In this document: in pieces, positions 45,026-45,056 of the stretch
Numbering within the stretch: position 1 is the stretch's first letter
Layout of the letters: every line of letters begins with the position of its first letter
The notes under the pieces: generated by a model
Databases searched by the model: none
Told to the model about the DNA's origin: nothing
The model's input: the letters and a program-made list of their open reading frames with translations, nothing else
Source of the DNA: Stenotrophomonas cyclobalanopsidis
GTDB lineage: Bacteria > Pseudomonadota > Gammaproteobacteria > Xanthomonadales > Xanthomonadaceae
DNA: 45,056 nt
Direction: 5' to 3'
NCBI RefSeq assembly: GCF_008710035.1
Contig: NZ_VYKI01000013.1
Location: 1-45,056 of the forward strand
Position numbers and translations under genes: made by a program

Positions 45026-45056
45026 GCAAGAAAATAAGAAGAAGCAGAGCCCGCCA

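Overview
The window is GC-rich, gene-dense gamma-proteobacterial chromosome. It most likely comes from the Stenotrophomonas maltophilia group (Xanthomonadaceae). The main evidence is more than twenty short palindromes with a GTAG head, as monomers or head-to-head dimers (the SMAG repeats known from that species). The gene set also fits: a macRS-macABC-like efflux locus, a phosphate-selective porin next to pst, and rlmB/rnr. No prophage, plasmid backbone or CRISPR array is visible. The only transposon remnant is the last 32 codons of an IS110-type transposase at the left edge.

Layout. 1-430: transposase end plus degenerate SMAG copies. 431-4919: omega-amino acid aminotransferase, ParB-like protein, DUF445 membrane protein and a small secreted DUF4124 protein. 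4952-9765: a Fur-box promoter driving a FhuE/FpvA-like TonB siderophore receptor, then DUF3649, PepSY and DUF3325 inner-membrane genes with ATGA overlaps (iron uptake operon). 9909-16403: rlmKL, an alpha/beta hydrolase, a divergent Ami_2 amidase, mercaptopyruvate sulfurtransferase overlapping a DUF1289-NUDIX fusion, and a divergent-sequence FKBP protein. 16570-18408: enoyl-CoA hydratase, an unknown 117-aa gene and nth, tightly packed.

18541-26050 is a phosphate-starvation block: OprP/OprO-type porin, two pstS paralogues (one secreted, one lipoprotein), pstC, pstA, pstB and phoU, with Pho-box-like repeats before the porin and before each pstS. The next operon (26297-28789) is the most notable system here. 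It contains a secreted precursor with four EGKCG motifs, a DUF692 MNIO enzyme, a DUF2063 partner and a DoxX membrane protein, which is the hvfABCD arrangement of a copper-binding, post-translationally modified peptide (RiPP). A small His-rich RcnB-like protein follows it.

29367-40373: RNase T, a large propeller-sensor diguanylate cyclase, a two-component system and, divergent to it, a tripartite macrolide-type efflux operon (macA-macB-outer membrane factor). 40541-44458, reverse strand: rlmB, a GFA-family zinc protein and rnr. 44545-44959: two nearly identical tRNA-Leu(CAG) genes, each with its own promoter and terminator.

Intergenic DNA is dominated by two palindrome families. One is SMAG. 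The other is a GGGGTCGGATCCC...GGGCTCTGACCCC hairpin whose inner stem varies in sequence between copies but stays fully paired.
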